Shown: one piece after another, positions 22,015-33,495 of the stretch
Position numbering within the stretch: position 1 is the first letter of the stretch
How the letters are laid out: the number at the start of each line of letters is the position of its first letter
Source: Lepas anatifera
Taxonomy: Eukaryota; Arthropoda; Thecostraca; Lepadidae
DNA: 64,000 bases
NCBI GenBank assembly: GCA_034440635.1
Contig: JAOTON010000337.1
Coordinates: 807,501 to 871,500, forward strand
Reading direction: 5' to 3'
Position numbers and translations under genes: made by a program
The notes under the pieces: model-generated
What the model was told of the DNA's origin: nothing
What the model saw: the letters and a program-made list of their open reading frames with translations, nothing else
Databases searched by the model: none

Positions 22015-23055
22015 TTTCTGAAAAAAAATTCCGAGTAGGGTTTTCCTACCCCGAAGGGTTTTTGGATCGTTTCGCAAGAATATATTGGAGGGGGCAATTT
22101 AGAACCCCTTCCTCCTGCATTGCAGACCGACTGGTAACGTCAAAACATCACATTATCGGTATTATATGCGAAGTTCACCTCACATGAAGGTGAAGGTCAG
22201 GGTCGAAAGCCACATGTCAAGGTCATGCCATCATTTTCAACGATATTGACACTGGTTCTGGTCAGATGACGTCACCCAGTATGACGTGTATTATGTAAGG
22301 ACGTCATAGCTAAAGCTAATAAATGTTAAGTTTAATGTCACAGGTTAAGATCATGGGTCAAGGTGAAAACATCATTTCCATCCAAGAAGTGCCTATAGTG
22401 CTAGATAAAGTGTATATACATACGTACATCACGGGGAATATATCAGATTGAAGAGTCATATGTCAATGACCTTAAATGACCTTGAACCCCAAAATTTCAG
22501 GGAGCATCGTCATAGGACAAAGTCATACCAGCACATTCAAGTTCGTTGACCAAAGTGATTCCGGTCAAATGGCGTTACCCAGTTTGACGTATGTTATGCT
22601 AGGACGTCATAGTTAAGGTAACTCAATGTAAAGGTCAAGGTCAAAGGTAAATTCCAAAGGCCATGGGTAAAGGTCAGTCCTCATTTTGCGCACAATGGTT
22701 GCAATTTTGCTAGTTATAGTATATATTATAAGGAGTATCATAGATCGATGACTTTGAATGACCTTGGGCCCCAAATTTTATGAAGGAATGTTTTCGACCT
22801 TTTCTGTATGACCATGGTGTGCCTTTAGCATATTGCCGACTTTTTCCTGCATAAATACGGCATTTCTCAATAGATTCCCAGTACGGCCAATATTGGATCT
22901 TTATGACCTGTTTGTACTTGAAGATACTGACCTTGGTCAATGAATATTAAATATAATACAGATAATTATAGTTCCCACGCACCTACCAACGGACCTTTTT
23001 CTAAGCCTCTCAGTCTTTGAGACTTCTGGGGGCAACCAGGCCCCCTCCAGTGCGA
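22015..23055 (-). mobile_element. Diverged AGGTCA-rich repeat element E1 (inverted orientation)
   Basis: The stretch ctaagcctctcagtctttga and then gccccctccagtgcgaggtca near 23010-23055 is the reverse complement of the start of the element at 13683. The interior contains repeated aaggtcaaggtca, tgaccttgaatgacctt and tgacctt hexamers. The left boundary is approximate. No coding capacity. Confidence 0.5.
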
Positions 23056-23606
23056 GGTCATTTGCCTCAGTATTCCGGTCAGTTGGCATTATTCAGTATG
23101 ATTAATGTTATGCTATGACCTCATAGTCTAGTCTACTCAAGGTAAAAACCAAGGTCAAAGGTCATTTCAAAGTCAATACTTCATTTCCCGCCCAAAGACT
23201 GCTATAGTGTCAGTCATATTATACATTATTGGGAACATGTCATATTGTTACGTCATAGTTCATTGACCCTGAATGGCCTTGACCTCAAAGTTACAGAGAA
23301 CATTGTGTGGGACCTTCCCTTTATGACTTGAGTCTGCTTTTGGTGTATTCCCAGCTATTTCTGCATAATCACGGCATTTCCCAATAGGTCTCCAGCACGG
23401 CTTATATTTGACTTTTAATACCTCATTTGACTTTGAAGATATTGACCTAGGTCAACGAAACTTTGCCATACGGTAAATCACCACCACTCCCACACACCCC
23501 AACGGGAATTTTTCTAACCCTCTTGGTTTCAGAGATTTCAGAGGGGACTTTAGGACACCCCTCCTCCGCTCGTTGACGCTGGACCCCTCTGCACCACTTG
23601 TGTTAA
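23056..23606 (-). mobile_element. Diverged AGGTCA-rich repeat element E2, ending at TTAA
   Basis: Ends with a GC-rich terminus and gtgttaa at 23606, mirroring the start of the 13683 element (ctaaccctcttggtttcaga at about 23515). The interior holds gaccttgacctcaaag and gacctaggtcaacg. It looks 5'-incomplete and is joined directly to the next element, sharing TTAA 23603-23606. Confidence 0.5.
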
Positions 23607-25164
23607 CACGCACCCCGCAGGAGTCCCTGGCATTACGCACCCCACTGGGGGAGGGGGCGTTTTTCACCCCCATTTTCCAGAAAAGCTAAAGAAAAATTAC
23701 GGAAGGTGTTCGAAAGCTCTTGACAAGACGAAGAGAAATTATAGGAAGCGTTTTTATGTCAGGTCAATGTTGAGGACTTCCCACAGCGGAATCGGGGAAG
23801 TTCGTGGGCTGCCGAGCCGTTGAGTTGTCCTGCGGCCGATCAGCCGGGTCCCGTCCCCGGCGGGGGTCGGCTGCGAGTCGAGGGGCCCGGCTTCAGAGTC
23901 CGGTTGTTGCTGCCCGGGTGGACAGAGCGTTGTGCGTTTCGCCGGGGCGGTGTGGTGGATTCGCCGGGTCTACGTTGCTGATGCTGGGCGGTGTCTGCGC
24001 GGTGTGAGACCGCCTCCGTATTTTATTGGTGTCGCTCACGCCTTAGCTGTGTGTTGCTTGTACCGATCTTGTACCGCTCATTATCATTATCATTCTGATG
24101 TATTTGTCCACTCACCCGGCCGGTGGGCGTCTGCTGGGCTCCGAGCCCGTGCCCGTCTGGGCGTAATTTAGAGCGCTCGCGCCGTCGGCGGTCACGGGTT
24201 CGGGGCCCAGCGCCTCCGTGTGTACTTTATCTTTGCCCACCACGGCCAGGGCTTGTTTTCTTGTTTTTTAAAATCACTGTATGGATCATGTATCGCCCCG
24301 TAGTGTGAATATACGTGTATGGTATCAGGTCAGCATAGGTAAAAAAGGCTCCATAGGCTAAAACGGGACAGAGTACGTTTCCACCTCTAGATATTTACTC
24401 AGAAAAGGTAGAACAAATATTTATGCATCATTGGATTGCTCTCATCTTGGCAAATCTAATGATGTATAATATGACCTTGCTAGGTCAAATTGTGAAAATG
24501 ACCTGACCTCGAGCTAGGTCAGAGTCACAGACTGACCTGGTATGGTCATGTTGCATATCAATCGACTCCCCGTGACAATATAAGTACAATGCAAGCGACA
24601 TAAGAGCTTTATCTCAATTCAGTGAGAAGTTATGGGCAAAATAATCACTGTATGCTCCTGTGACCTGACATGACCTTTGAGAAATCAAATGGTCAAAAAC
24701 TCAACTTAATCGTCGAGGTCGTGGTAAGAATGCACGGTGTGGGCATTTGTAGCTTTATCTATTCATCATTTACTAAAAACGAGCCCTTTCAATTTTTCAC
24801 CATAGACTTATAATGGGGCGACCAAAAAATTGACCCCACCTTAGGTCAACAATATCAAAATTCCGAGACTGCAGATTTGTAGACCCTAATGGCCTTATTA
24901 TATTGTAGAAGTTTCAAAGTGATTGGTTGGCAGATGTTTCTTAGGCGCCGCTTCAAACTCGTGATTTTAGGTTTTGAGGTCGGGTCGCTTGACCTTAGAT
25001 AGCTCCTGGACCTGGCATGGCCTAACCTAAAAAATTGGTCAGATGCGTGAAATTGATCAGGGATAAGGTACCGTAGGTTTCGTTCGTCTGCGTTTCTTCG
25101 TTTTTGCGTTATTTGGGAAAAACCAGGAGGGGGCAAATTTGGCCCCCAGCGGGGCAGGTGTTAA
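23603..25164 (+). mobile_element. Composite TTAA-bounded element with AGGTCA module and GC-rich module
   Basis: Starts ttaa|cacgcaccccgcaggag and ends gcggggcaggtg|ttaa, with imperfect inverted termini. A GC-rich segment (about 23760-24240) precedes an AGGTCA-type module (about 24460-25060) with gaccttgctaggtcaaat and gacctgacctcgagctaggt. The 3' half aligns by eye with the 3' half of copies A-D (for example ccaccttaggtcaacaatatc and a final accaggagggggcaaa). No transposase frame. Confidence 0.55.
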
Positions 25165-26026
25165 AAACTGCAAGCATATGAAAAATATCAGTGGATCTAA
25201 CCATGCACTTCCATGTCCTTCGGCATCGGGAGACGAACGAGTTCCTGAGTAGGTATACTGCACCGCTTTACAGCAAAGCCCAGCGGAGCTGCTGCCGAAA
25301 CTTCCTGACAGCTATACGGACCCGCAATACACTCAGGCCCGACGGTCCGTCGCGGTACATACATCAACTCCCAAGGGAGTGGCGCACCGCTGGAAGTCGC
25401 CGCTCAGCGGCCAGCGCCAACGACTGGGAGCTCCACGGCACGGTAGGAGACGAGCAGACACAGCTTCTTAAATTGATTCTTTCAGGAAGCAGCTAGTTCT
25501 ACCACTGGAGCTCGTCTCTCGAGAGATAGTGGTGTAGTGGTGTAATTAAATTTCTGCGAATGCATCTAAGCTTGGATAAAACATCTTAGAAGAGCCGAGT
25601 CAAGTTTTGTGTGAGCATAGAACTAAGCGCCGGCTGTTGACTTTGAAGTGTGCTTCACATGTCCAAGTTTTGACTCACGTGATCCACGTTGTTCGCGGGC
25701 CTGCTGCTATGCCGCAATTTACGCTTCAAAGCAGCTTCCGGCTCGAGATTGGGCCGTCTTTGGTGGAGGCTTTGCTGAATTCAGGTACTGCTATTCAGCT
25801 CGGCCCCCTACAGGGCAACCCTGTGCTCACAGTGCCGATTTCTGGGGTCCCCGTCCCGTTGCTTTGCTCCTGAAATAGGTTTATCTCCCTGGTTTTTTCC
25901 TTGCTCTTTGCCTTTTATTAATACTCGTACATGCATAATGTTCCAAATATGCAAAAATTTTTCTCAGCTTTCACGCTGCCTGTGCAATTGTGTTTCTTTT
26001 TACATTTCTATGTATTCAGTTCATAG
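25165..26026 (+). other. Unrecognised segment with a possible GC-rich exon (25275-25442)
   Basis: After the acceptor-like gctttacag (25266-25274) an open GC-rich frame encodes NFLTAIRTRNTLRPDGPSRY and ends at a possible donor cacg|gtagga. No domain or partner exon was found. A second short frame at 25710-25873 (MPQFTLQSSFRLEIGPSLVE) is likewise unrecognised. Treat both as weak. Confidence 0.2.
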
Positions 26027-26105
26027 GAGATGCAGAGACGTAGAAAAAGCATGCCTGTCCTCCACGCTATTGGCCGGGGTTCAAATCCAGGTTGGGTATT
26101 CTTTA
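26027..26105 (+). repeat. tRNA-like sequence (SINE head or tRNA pseudogene)
   Basis: Contains a perfect B box ggttcaaatcc (about 26078-26088) preceded by an anticodon-arm-like stretch catgcctgtcctccacgc. The A-box region is degenerate, so it is more likely a tRNA-derived SINE or pseudogene than a functional tRNA. Confidence 0.35.
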
Positions 26106-26389
26106 TAGCTAAGTCTTTCCGATCGACATCATACCCTCTGTTAGCAGTACCAGTAAAGCAAGTCAAGTCTCGAGACCGGTGTGTATTGAGCAACATCGAT
26201 AGCTTCACTGTTCGCACAGCAGTCTAACTGACTGATTACTGCCCGAGGCAAGTCACGTGACCGGCACGTGGGATAGTAATAACGCAGCGAGCGGCCGGTC
26301 GCAGTAGCAACTATCGGCGTCTCCGGAACCGGGTGCGAGTTGGCCATAAAAACTCTGCTGTCGGTGCGTCGTACTGTGTTCAACGTAAG

Positions 26390-26411
26390 GCACACACACA
26401 AACACACACAC

Positions 26412-26487
<76 letters not shown>
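26390..26487. repeat. (CA)n microsatellite
   Basis: Nearly uninterrupted CA dinucleotide repeat. It produces spurious Cys-Val and Thr-His open frames. Confidence 0.97.
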
Positions 26488-26488
<1 letters not shown>

Positions 26489-27164
26489 CAGCGCCGGGAG
26501 ACACCGGTGACTTAGCTACGCTCTGATTGGTTAATGTCTAAGGAGGGCTGTTGGTCTGCTTGCATATCGAGTGCAGCAGTTTGTAGGTGTTGAGTAGCGC
26601 TGGAGGAGGCCAGTTAGTTGTGAATTTTTGCTTGCTCAGCTGATCGGGTGGCGTTGATGAGCGCTGTCAACCACGGATCTTTTTGCGACTTTCAGGGTCT
26701 GGGCGTTCATGCAGGTAAATTTGATCCGATTCGGAAGGTTAGTTTGGTTATTGAACTGATAAATAGAAAGATCGTTTGCTGATAAGTAGGAAGCCGAGAG
26801 GTACCTAGACAGCATAATTTAGAAGGTGCTTCAGTATTCGCATAACTTGTGCTTTTTCCACAGGACAACATAAACCCAAAAACTTTGTTGCCACTTTGGC
26901 AAACTGGCTGGCTCCCCATCTGGTCGAGCATCGCCCTATTCATACCCCCTTAGCCGCCTTGCAAGGCTTGTGCTGTGTTACAGGTAACTTGGCTTGTGGT
27001 TTTTTGCTTGAGTAAATTAGAAAGCTAGAAATGAGTAGGTGATTAGGTGCATATGGACTGGCTAGATTAATTACCTATCAGATTCTCTGTGGCAAACCAC
27101 TGCAGCATATAGATTGCTCGACCTGACATTGATTATCCAGAATTGCTCCGACACACAGTGAAAA
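26488..27164 (+). other. Probable 5' UTR/flank of the LINE at 27165
   Basis: No gene is seen. The segment just upstream of LINE ORF1 is presumably the element's 5' UTR and internal promoter, but I cannot locate its 5' end. Confidence 0.3.
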
Positions 27165-28559
27165 TTGTCTGTAAAAATGAAGACTTCATTGAAATTCCTT
27201 GAGTCATGCATTGATAAGCTTAAGGATGAGATGGAAAGCCTCAGGAGTGAAAATGATAAAATGCAACAAGAGCTGAAAGATATGCGCACAGAACTTGTTC
27301 AACTACAGTTTGTAGCAACTGAAAACACAGAGCGGCGAGAGGTTTGCGAGACAGAGATGGTAAACCTAGACCAAAAGAGTGCAGCCCTGGCAAAAAAGCA
27401 GAGCAAAATGATGGCCGAAATTGAGGAGCAGGCACAGTATAGTCGGAAGTCGACTCTGTTGCTTTCTGGAAGAGTGATCCCAGACTTCCAAGTAGGTGAA
27501 AATACTAGGGCAGTGGCAGTGGAGCTCATTGGGAGGTACCTGGGCTTGCATGTGCAGCCAGGTAGCATCACTGCATGCCATCGCCTCAGGAACAAGAAGG
27601 TTATACTTGTTCGCTTTGCATACCTGGACGAGTGCATGCATGTATATAGGCGACGCACCAGGCCAGTCCAGCATGGCCTGATGGTTCACGAAAGCCTCAC
27701 AGCAGAGAGGCTTGCTGTGGTTAAAGCCCTGCAAGAGCTCAACACTCCCAGGGACAAGGCTCCCTTTTTGTCATACTACACTAACTCTGGCAGAATCTTT
27801 GTTAAAGTCACAGCTGCCTCAAGGCCAGTTGAACTCTATGTCGGAACCACAATAGCAGATATCCTGGAAATCTGCAAGCAGCCAAAGCCAGCAGTCTCTG
27901 GTAGTACCCCTGAGGCAACCATGCCACCCTCCACATCAGGTGCTGGTGTTGGCCAAGGCTCAAGAGCTGACCCTGCTATTAGACAAACAGTAGGAGCCAG
28001 AACAAGTGCAAACCTGCCACAGAAACATACCAAACAAAAACCCCCTAGGTCAGTGGAACGGGCAACCACAAGGGCTCAATCTTCCCAAATGGGCTCTATC
28101 CACAAGCACAGCAACTCCACCCAGGATGTTGCGTCCCAATCTGCCAACCACACATTGAAGGGTGATAGCACCCCATCTCAGGCTGCTCACCTGATGACAA
28201 CTGAGCCTGTTGCCTCTGCTGAGGTTGGGACAGATGCGGGAGGTGAAGTGGCCAGGGGCCACTCCAGCACTGAACCTCATGCCGCACATTCAGAGGCTGG
28301 CCATGACATCATGAACCAGGGAAATGGTGCTAGTTCGTGGACAGGTGGGAGCTGTAGCTCTTCAGGAGCAGACCCTACCCTTGGGTCCCCAAGTATGCCC
28401 GCTCTCGAACCTGCATCTGTCACACAACCTGTCACCGAACTTGTGAGTGTGGGGCCGCCCCCCCTCCACATGCCTCCTCCGGGCATGGTGATTGGTGAGC
28501 CTGCAATTGGACGGCCGATGTCACCTCTCACCACAACAGGTACCACTGATGATGTCTAA
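27165..28559 (+). CDS. LINE ORF1 protein: coiled coil plus L1-ORF1-like nucleic-acid-binding domain
   Basis: 464 residues. Residues about 5-95 form a heptad-rich coiled coil (ESCIDKLKDEMESLRSENDK and onward, rich in Leu/Glu/Lys). This is the trimerisation segment seen in L1-type ORF1 proteins. Residues about 100-230 (LLLSGRVIPDF, VAVELIGRYLGLHVQPGSI, ITACHRLRNKKVILVRF) resemble the RRM plus C-terminal domain of the Transposase_22 family, which binds element RNA and has chaperone activity. Residues 230-464 are low-complexity Ser/Thr/Pro/Gly-rich, probably disordered. The ORF is intact and lies 355 bases upstream of ORF2 on the same strand, so the two form one element. Start ATG 27165 is nearly the first in frame; ATG 27177 is an alternative. 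Confidence 0.8.
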   Translation: MSVKMKTSLKFLESCIDKLKDEMESLRSENDKMQQELKDMRTELVQLQFVATENTERREVCETEMVNLDQKSAALAKKQSKMMAEIEEQAQYSRKSTLLLSGRVIPDFQVGENTRAVAVELIGRYLGLHVQPGSITACHRLRNKKVILVRFAYLDECMHVYRRRTRPVQHGLMVHESLTAERLAVVKALQELNTPRDKAPFLSYYTNSGRIFVKVTAASRPVELYVGTTIADILEICKQPKPAVSGSTPEATMPPSTSGAGVGQGSRADPAIRQTVGARTSANLPQKHTKQKPPRSVERATTRAQSSQMGSIHKHSNSTQDVASQSANHTLKGDSTPSQAAHLMTTEPVASAEVGTDAGGEVARGHSSTEPHAAHSEAGHDIMNQGNGASSWTGGSCSSSGADPTLGSPSMPALEPASVTQPVTELVSVGPPPLHMPPPGMVIGEPAIGRPMSPLTTTGTTDDV

Positions 28560-28914
28560 CCTCCCTGCAGCACACTGCCATGCCCAGTATTGCCAGAAAG
28601 AGTTAAATAGTTACAAAATTGTGATTCAAGGTTTGAATTCAAAGTGAACACCTTTTACTATTATATGCCTCATCTACGCTTTAAGTTGGTGTCAAATCTA
28701 CGGTCGCTGTGTGGGACAAGTCTGGGAAATAAAAAAATCAACTTCCAATGCTTGGATAGGTAATTTATCTTAGCTGGTCCAACAATAAGGTAACGTTGCT
28801 ATCTGATTTCTTCCACCACACCCTTTTCACCCAGTCCAGCAGGCCTGAGTGTTGGCTAAATAGGTGCTTACCCTATCTATTCAGCTTTAGATAAACCCAA
28901 ATTGACTGCCCTTA
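28560..28914 (+). other. LINE inter-ORF spacer
   Basis: 355 bases without a long frame separate ORF1 and ORF2. Translation of ORF2 presumably uses re-initiation or a separate mechanism, as in other two-ORF LINEs. Confidence 0.5.
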
Positions 28915-31900
28915 TTGACCAAAACCAAAATACGGTCGCTACAACATAGTTGCACCAATGCCAGATTTCTCCCAGATTTTGCTTATCATAATAATGACAA
29001 TGATATAGGGCTACCAAATTACACACAAATTCTTGAGGCATGTGTTTACCAAACTATAGAAAGATTTAATGAAAACTCCCCTGCGACTGGTGCTTTCCCA
29101 ATTATTCACATCAACATTAGGTCCCTCCCCAAAAATTTTGATTCCCTCCAGGCATTTGTATCCCAACTAGAGAAACAACCACTTATAATCCTACTCACTG
29201 AACTTTGGTTAAGTACTGAACTGATAGATTCTTACCAACTTCCAGGCTTCAATCTCGAAATCTCATCACCTACAGAATGTAAAGGAAAGGGGGCTGGTAT
29301 TTTCATAAACAAGCATATCATTTACAGCAGGAGGTATGACCTGGAGTCCAAATCACTCCAACACCAATCTGTTTTTTTAGAAGTTCAGAATGTCTTGCCA
29401 TTTCATCTCATAATTGGCTCAGTGTATAGATCCCCATCATTTCCTTCAGGTATATTCTTTGATTACCTTGAGTCATCTCTTGATAAAATTTCCAGTGAAG
29501 GGAGGGTGTGTGTCCTGGGAGGTGACTTCAATTTTGACCTACTAAAATGTAAAGATGTTGAAACCACTGCTTATTTCTTGCACTTATTAGCTGCACAGGG
29601 GCTTCACCCATGTATTTCAGTGCCCACTAGGATTTGTTCTGATTCCCAAACACTCATTGATAACTTTTTTTGCAACGATGTATCCATCATAAAGTCTTCC
29701 TCCGTACTAATTGCAGATTTAAGTGACCATCTTCCAATAACCATCAACCTAATTACCTCATTCAAAATTGTGCACACTGACCAGAAGTCTTCAAATTCAT
29801 TTGATTTCAGAAAGCTGGATGCCCTTAAAGAAGGATTACTCCTAAGGCTGGGCAATTACTTCCAAATTAATGATCCCATTTTGGCCGCAAATATTCTCCA
29901 AACAGCTCTTATAGATGAAGTGAAAAAACACTCAATCCAAAACAAAGCTCGACGAAAAGCACCAATTAGACCATGGATATCATATGGTCTCCTGAAATTT
30001 GTGAATAAGAAGGCATATTTGTACCAAAAATTTATAAAATCTAAATCTAAATCCGATGAAACAGCATATAAAAGATATAAAAATGTCCTTACAAGTATTA
30101 TTCGAAATGCTAGGAAAATCTACTACCAAAGAAAGCTTGAGGAAGATAAAGCTGATCCCAAGAAACTCTGGGACACTCTTTTCACCTTAACTCGGAAAAA
30201 CAAGACCAAAAAGGACCTTCCTGAACTTTTCAAATTGGACAACAAAACAGTGGATAATCCCCTAGAAATAGCAAATAACTTCAATACATTTTTTTCTAAC
30301 TTAGGGACTCGCCTTGACAACGCCCTCCCGCCGTCCACCTTGGATCCACTAACTTACCTCAACGATGTAAATTACCCCCAATTTGACTTCCGCCCAGTAG
30401 ACAACCAAACTGTCCAACAAATAATTTTGTCGCTTGGGAAAAAGGGTGGTGGCTATGATGGAGTCAGCTCCAAAATTTTGAAACTTTTATGCCCCACAAT
30501 ATCTTTTCATCTAACCCATCTTTTTAATCTTTGTTTGGCCCAGGGAATCTTCCCGGATGAACTAAAAATTGCATTAGTGGTTCCAATTCACAAATCCGGG
30601 GACAGATCAACTTTTGACAATTATCGCCCAATATCGATTCTCCCAGTCATTTCGAAGGTTCTTGAGAAAATTGTTCACTACCAAATAACCGAATTTCTGA
30701 CTGCTAACGATGCTTTTTTCAAAAACCAGTTCGGCTTCCAAAAAAACAAAAGTACATTTATGCCTATTGCCCTACTTTATGATGACATCACTTCTGCCAT
30801 GGTCTCCAAAAAAACATCAGCTGCCATTTATTTAGATTTCAGCAAGGCATTCGATACTGTTAACCACCAAATTCTGCTTTCCAAATTAAGTTGTTACGGC
30901 ATCCGTGGAACCTCTTTAAATTTCTTCCGGACTTACCTTGAAAATCGTACTCAATATGTTAAATGTAATGGAATTATTTCAAGCTCCCCTAGGCAACTCC
31001 CTATGGGAGTACCGCAGGGAAGTGTGCTTGGCCCGCTCCTATTTCTACTATATGTCAATGATATGCACAGGAGCTCTAATATACCAAAATTCTATCTTTT
31101 CGCTGATGATACGGCCCTCTTCTTTACCGCCGAAAATGAAATCTCTCTCCAAAGAATCATTAACAATAGCCTGACCGAAATCAAGAGCTGGCTCTGCTGT
31201 AATCGGCTGTCCCTAAACGTCAAAAAGTCAAATTACCAACTATTTTCCCCCACCCCAAAACCTGACCTCGCTCTCACCGTTGATGGCAACTACCTTCAGC
31301 GTAAATTTTCTACAAAATATCTTGGAATCACTATAAATGAGGATCTAAGGTGGACGGATCACATTAGAAATGTAGAAAACACAATCGCGCGGAACATAGG
31401 ACTGATAAGAAGATCTCAACATATTCTAAACCCAGGTCATACCCTCCTGCTGTATAATTCTTTCATCTTGCCCTTCATTCGATATTGCCTTCCCATTTTT
31501 GGAAGTACATTCGATTACAAACTAAACAAGCTAACAGTGCTCCAAAAGAAAATAATTCGCATGATAGATCAAGCCGACCTCCTGGCTCACACAAGTCCCC
31601 TATTTAAAAAAATACAAAATTTTAAAATTAAAAGATCTAGTACAAGTCTCACAATTAGAAATTCTTCATAAACTTACTCAAAATTCACTTCCCGCAGCAT
31701 TGTCAGAAAGGCTGACTTGGACCCACATGGATCAATCAAGGCACAGTACCAGAAACGCCCAACATTTTGTAGTCCCATACGCCCAGACAATGTACCGAAA
31801 ATTCTCCTTTTTGTATCAGCCCCTAAGGCATGGAACAAAATTATAGCTAGTAATATTAGAGACCTGGCAGACGTGCCACTAAGTAAGAGCTTCTTTAAAA

Positions 31901-31935
31901 CTCTGGTAACCAAACTGTACGTAGATAACTATTGA
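28915..31935 (+). CDS. LINE ORF2: APE endonuclease and reverse transcriptase (CR1/L2 group), C-terminus frameshifted
   Basis: Residues about 60-280 form an apurinic-type endonuclease: HINIRSLPKNFD, TELWL, GKGAGIFI, GGDFNFDLL and SDHLPI (270-275). This domain nicks the target. Residues about 500-770 form the reverse transcriptase: YRPISILPVISKVLEKIV, LDFSKAFDTVNH, MGVPQGSVLGPLLFLLYVND and catalytic FADD (729-732). The uninterrupted frame is 918 residues and stops at 31671. By comparison with the related element at 49316-50802, the true frame shifts in the A7 run at 31606-31612 and returns in the T5 run at 31808-31812. It ends with APKAWNKIIASNIRDLADVP and stops at 31935. CR1/L2-group assignment follows from motif wording and domain order. 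All catalytic residues seem present, so only the C-terminal region is damaged. Confidence 0.9.
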
Positions 31936-32278
31936 ATATGATCTCAAGCTCAAACAATTATCGTTAGGATAGGAATATTACCGTTAGAGCAGATTATAAA
32001 AGCAGTCTATCTGTTCAATTCCTTGTGCCCTTTTAGTACCGTATTGCGATTTTTTTCAAGTAACATGTTGTGAATTTAAAATAAAAACCAGCGGTTTAAT
32101 ATATATAATTTAAGGCATCTGTAGGTGTTGATACAGGCCGTCCTCCGGCACCTCTCATGCCCCTTCCTATTTTCCCCCAAATAAACCGCAAAGTCTACTA
32201 ATTTTCAATTTCTCTACTAACACCTCACCAGCAAACTGCGCCCTCTCCTTCCCCCCTAAGCGCCCCTCTCATCCGCAG
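31936..32278 (+). other. LINE 3' UTR and flank
   Basis: AT-rich sequence with aaaataaaaacc near 32078 and a short TA tract (about 32098-32110), probably near the 3' end of the LINE. A pyrimidine-rich tract leads into the possible exon at 32279. Confidence 0.4.
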
Positions 32279-32473
32279 GAGAAGCAGGCGTGCAGGGAGC
32301 TGAGAGAATGCAGCCTGGTGCCATGGTCCTGGCTGCTGGAGGAATGCCAACGATGGGGCATCGCCATGCCGTGTCGCAGCGGTGGGGCACCATCATGCCG
32401 CATCGTGGCGATGATGCGCCGGCATGCCGCATCCACCCGATTGCGACGACAATATTTAATAAAAAAATTGTAA
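32279..32473 (+). CDS. Possible terminal exon of an unidentified host gene
   Basis: A strong acceptor (cgcccctctcatccgcag|gag) opens a GC-rich frame of 64 codons reading EKQACRELRECSLVPWSWLL and onward to taa at 32471. Polyadenylation signals aataaa overlap or directly follow the stop (about 32458 and 32472). The sharp GC contrast with its flanks, the acceptor and the polyA signals support a real last exon. The Cys-rich sequence matches no family that I recognise, and upstream exons were not found (the LINE lies immediately 5'). Confidence 0.4.
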   Translation, partial: EKQACRELRECSLVPWSWLLEECQRWGIAMPCRSGGAPSCRIVAMMRRHAASTRLRRQYLIKKL

Positions 32474-32568
32474 TAAACGTGACCTGATGTGTTTTGACAA
32501 CAGCATCCCTGCCTCCTGTTATTATTAGTGGAAAGTAAGCGCAGTTTTGATAAAACAACAACATGCCA

Positions 32569-33000
32569 TCATGCCAAACGATGCTGTAGCCTTTCGAGCC
32601 GGGAAAGATGCGTAACTGCGGCACCAGACCAGATTACACTGCCATATACTAGTAATGACCTGACATGAGCCTTGTACGCACACATAACAGCACAGTGATT
32701 AAACCTTGGAAAGCGTGCGCAGGAAGAAACCTGAATACTACGCATAAGGAGCCCAAGCATCCGGTTTGCCTTGCCCATAACCGAGTCCACGTGCTCTGCG
32801 AATGTCAGCTTAGAGTCTAAGACCACTCCTAAGTCCCTAATGTTAAAACAGCGTTCTAGCTGATGACCGTCTAAAAATATGGACATGTGATGGGTGATAT
32901 ACGTAACGTGAATGTGATGGCCTTGCATTTGGCTGGATTGAGCTTAAGATGCCAGGTTTTTGACCACTCGTTTAGGCGGTTTAGGTGACAGGTTGAATTC
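32569..33000 (-). pseudogene. Fragment of a non-LTR reverse transcriptase (thumb region)
   Basis: The minus-strand frame reads HLNRLNEWSKTWHLKLNPAK upstream and then, within 32928-32569, RDLGVVLDSKLTFAEHVDSV, ANRMLGLLMRS and LLVYGSVIWS. These are typical of the region after the YADD motif in Jockey/CR1-like elements. The catalytic core is missing, so this is a truncated relic distinct from the LINE at 27165. Confidence 0.7.
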
Positions 33001-33227
33001 ATTGAAGTCATGGAAAATTACCAACATTAGAATCTATAGACAAAATATGTTTGTCTGATATAAATCCTGAATATCATGCAAAATTGAATCCTAATCTCCC
33101 AAATGTTATTGTTCTACAGATCTTCCTAAACTAGTTTTAGGCCTTTTTAAAAATTTAGGCCGTTATAGCTTACACATGCTCAGAGCAGAGCTTGATTAGC
33201 GGCACGGTTGAATGCCAGGAAAAGGAA

Positions 33228-33495
33228 TATTGGCGGATGCAGGGGATATGGAGGCACGTACCCCTCCCCCATCTGACCTTCGGTGCCCCTTTAAATTTCC
33301 TTCCCTGTGGAATGTTGCTTCTCAGTTCCACCCCCTGAAATCAGCTCCCGATCCCCCTCCCCCCATGCGGGTAACGGCGGCGCTCCGGTTATAAAAGTTG
33401 GGGCCCTCTGACAGGGTGTGTCGTCTTAAAGTGGAGGCCTCAGATCCAAATTGCGCTTTCCGGACCGTATACCCCTGGATCCTGGATCCACCTAT
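33228..33495. mobile_element. Short transposon-like repeat with GGCGGAT termini
   Basis: Left edge tggcggatgcagggga and right edge ggatcctggatccacctata are inverted, imperfect copies of the GGCGGATCCAGG terminus found perfectly at 36214-36518. The interior likewise resembles that element (cggtgcccct). Diverged copy. Confidence 0.5.

Noticed and set aside
23804..24308. GC-rich block as ribosomal DNA or a CpG-island gene
   Set aside because: No rRNA core motifs are recognised and frames are short. It is embedded in a TTAA-bounded repeat.
26141..26504. Cys-Val and Thr-His repeat open frames
   Set aside because: They are translations of the CA microsatellite at 26390-26487.
27241..28546. Minus-strand frames opposite LINE ORF1
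   Set aside because: Shadows of the intact ORF1 with no recognisable domain.
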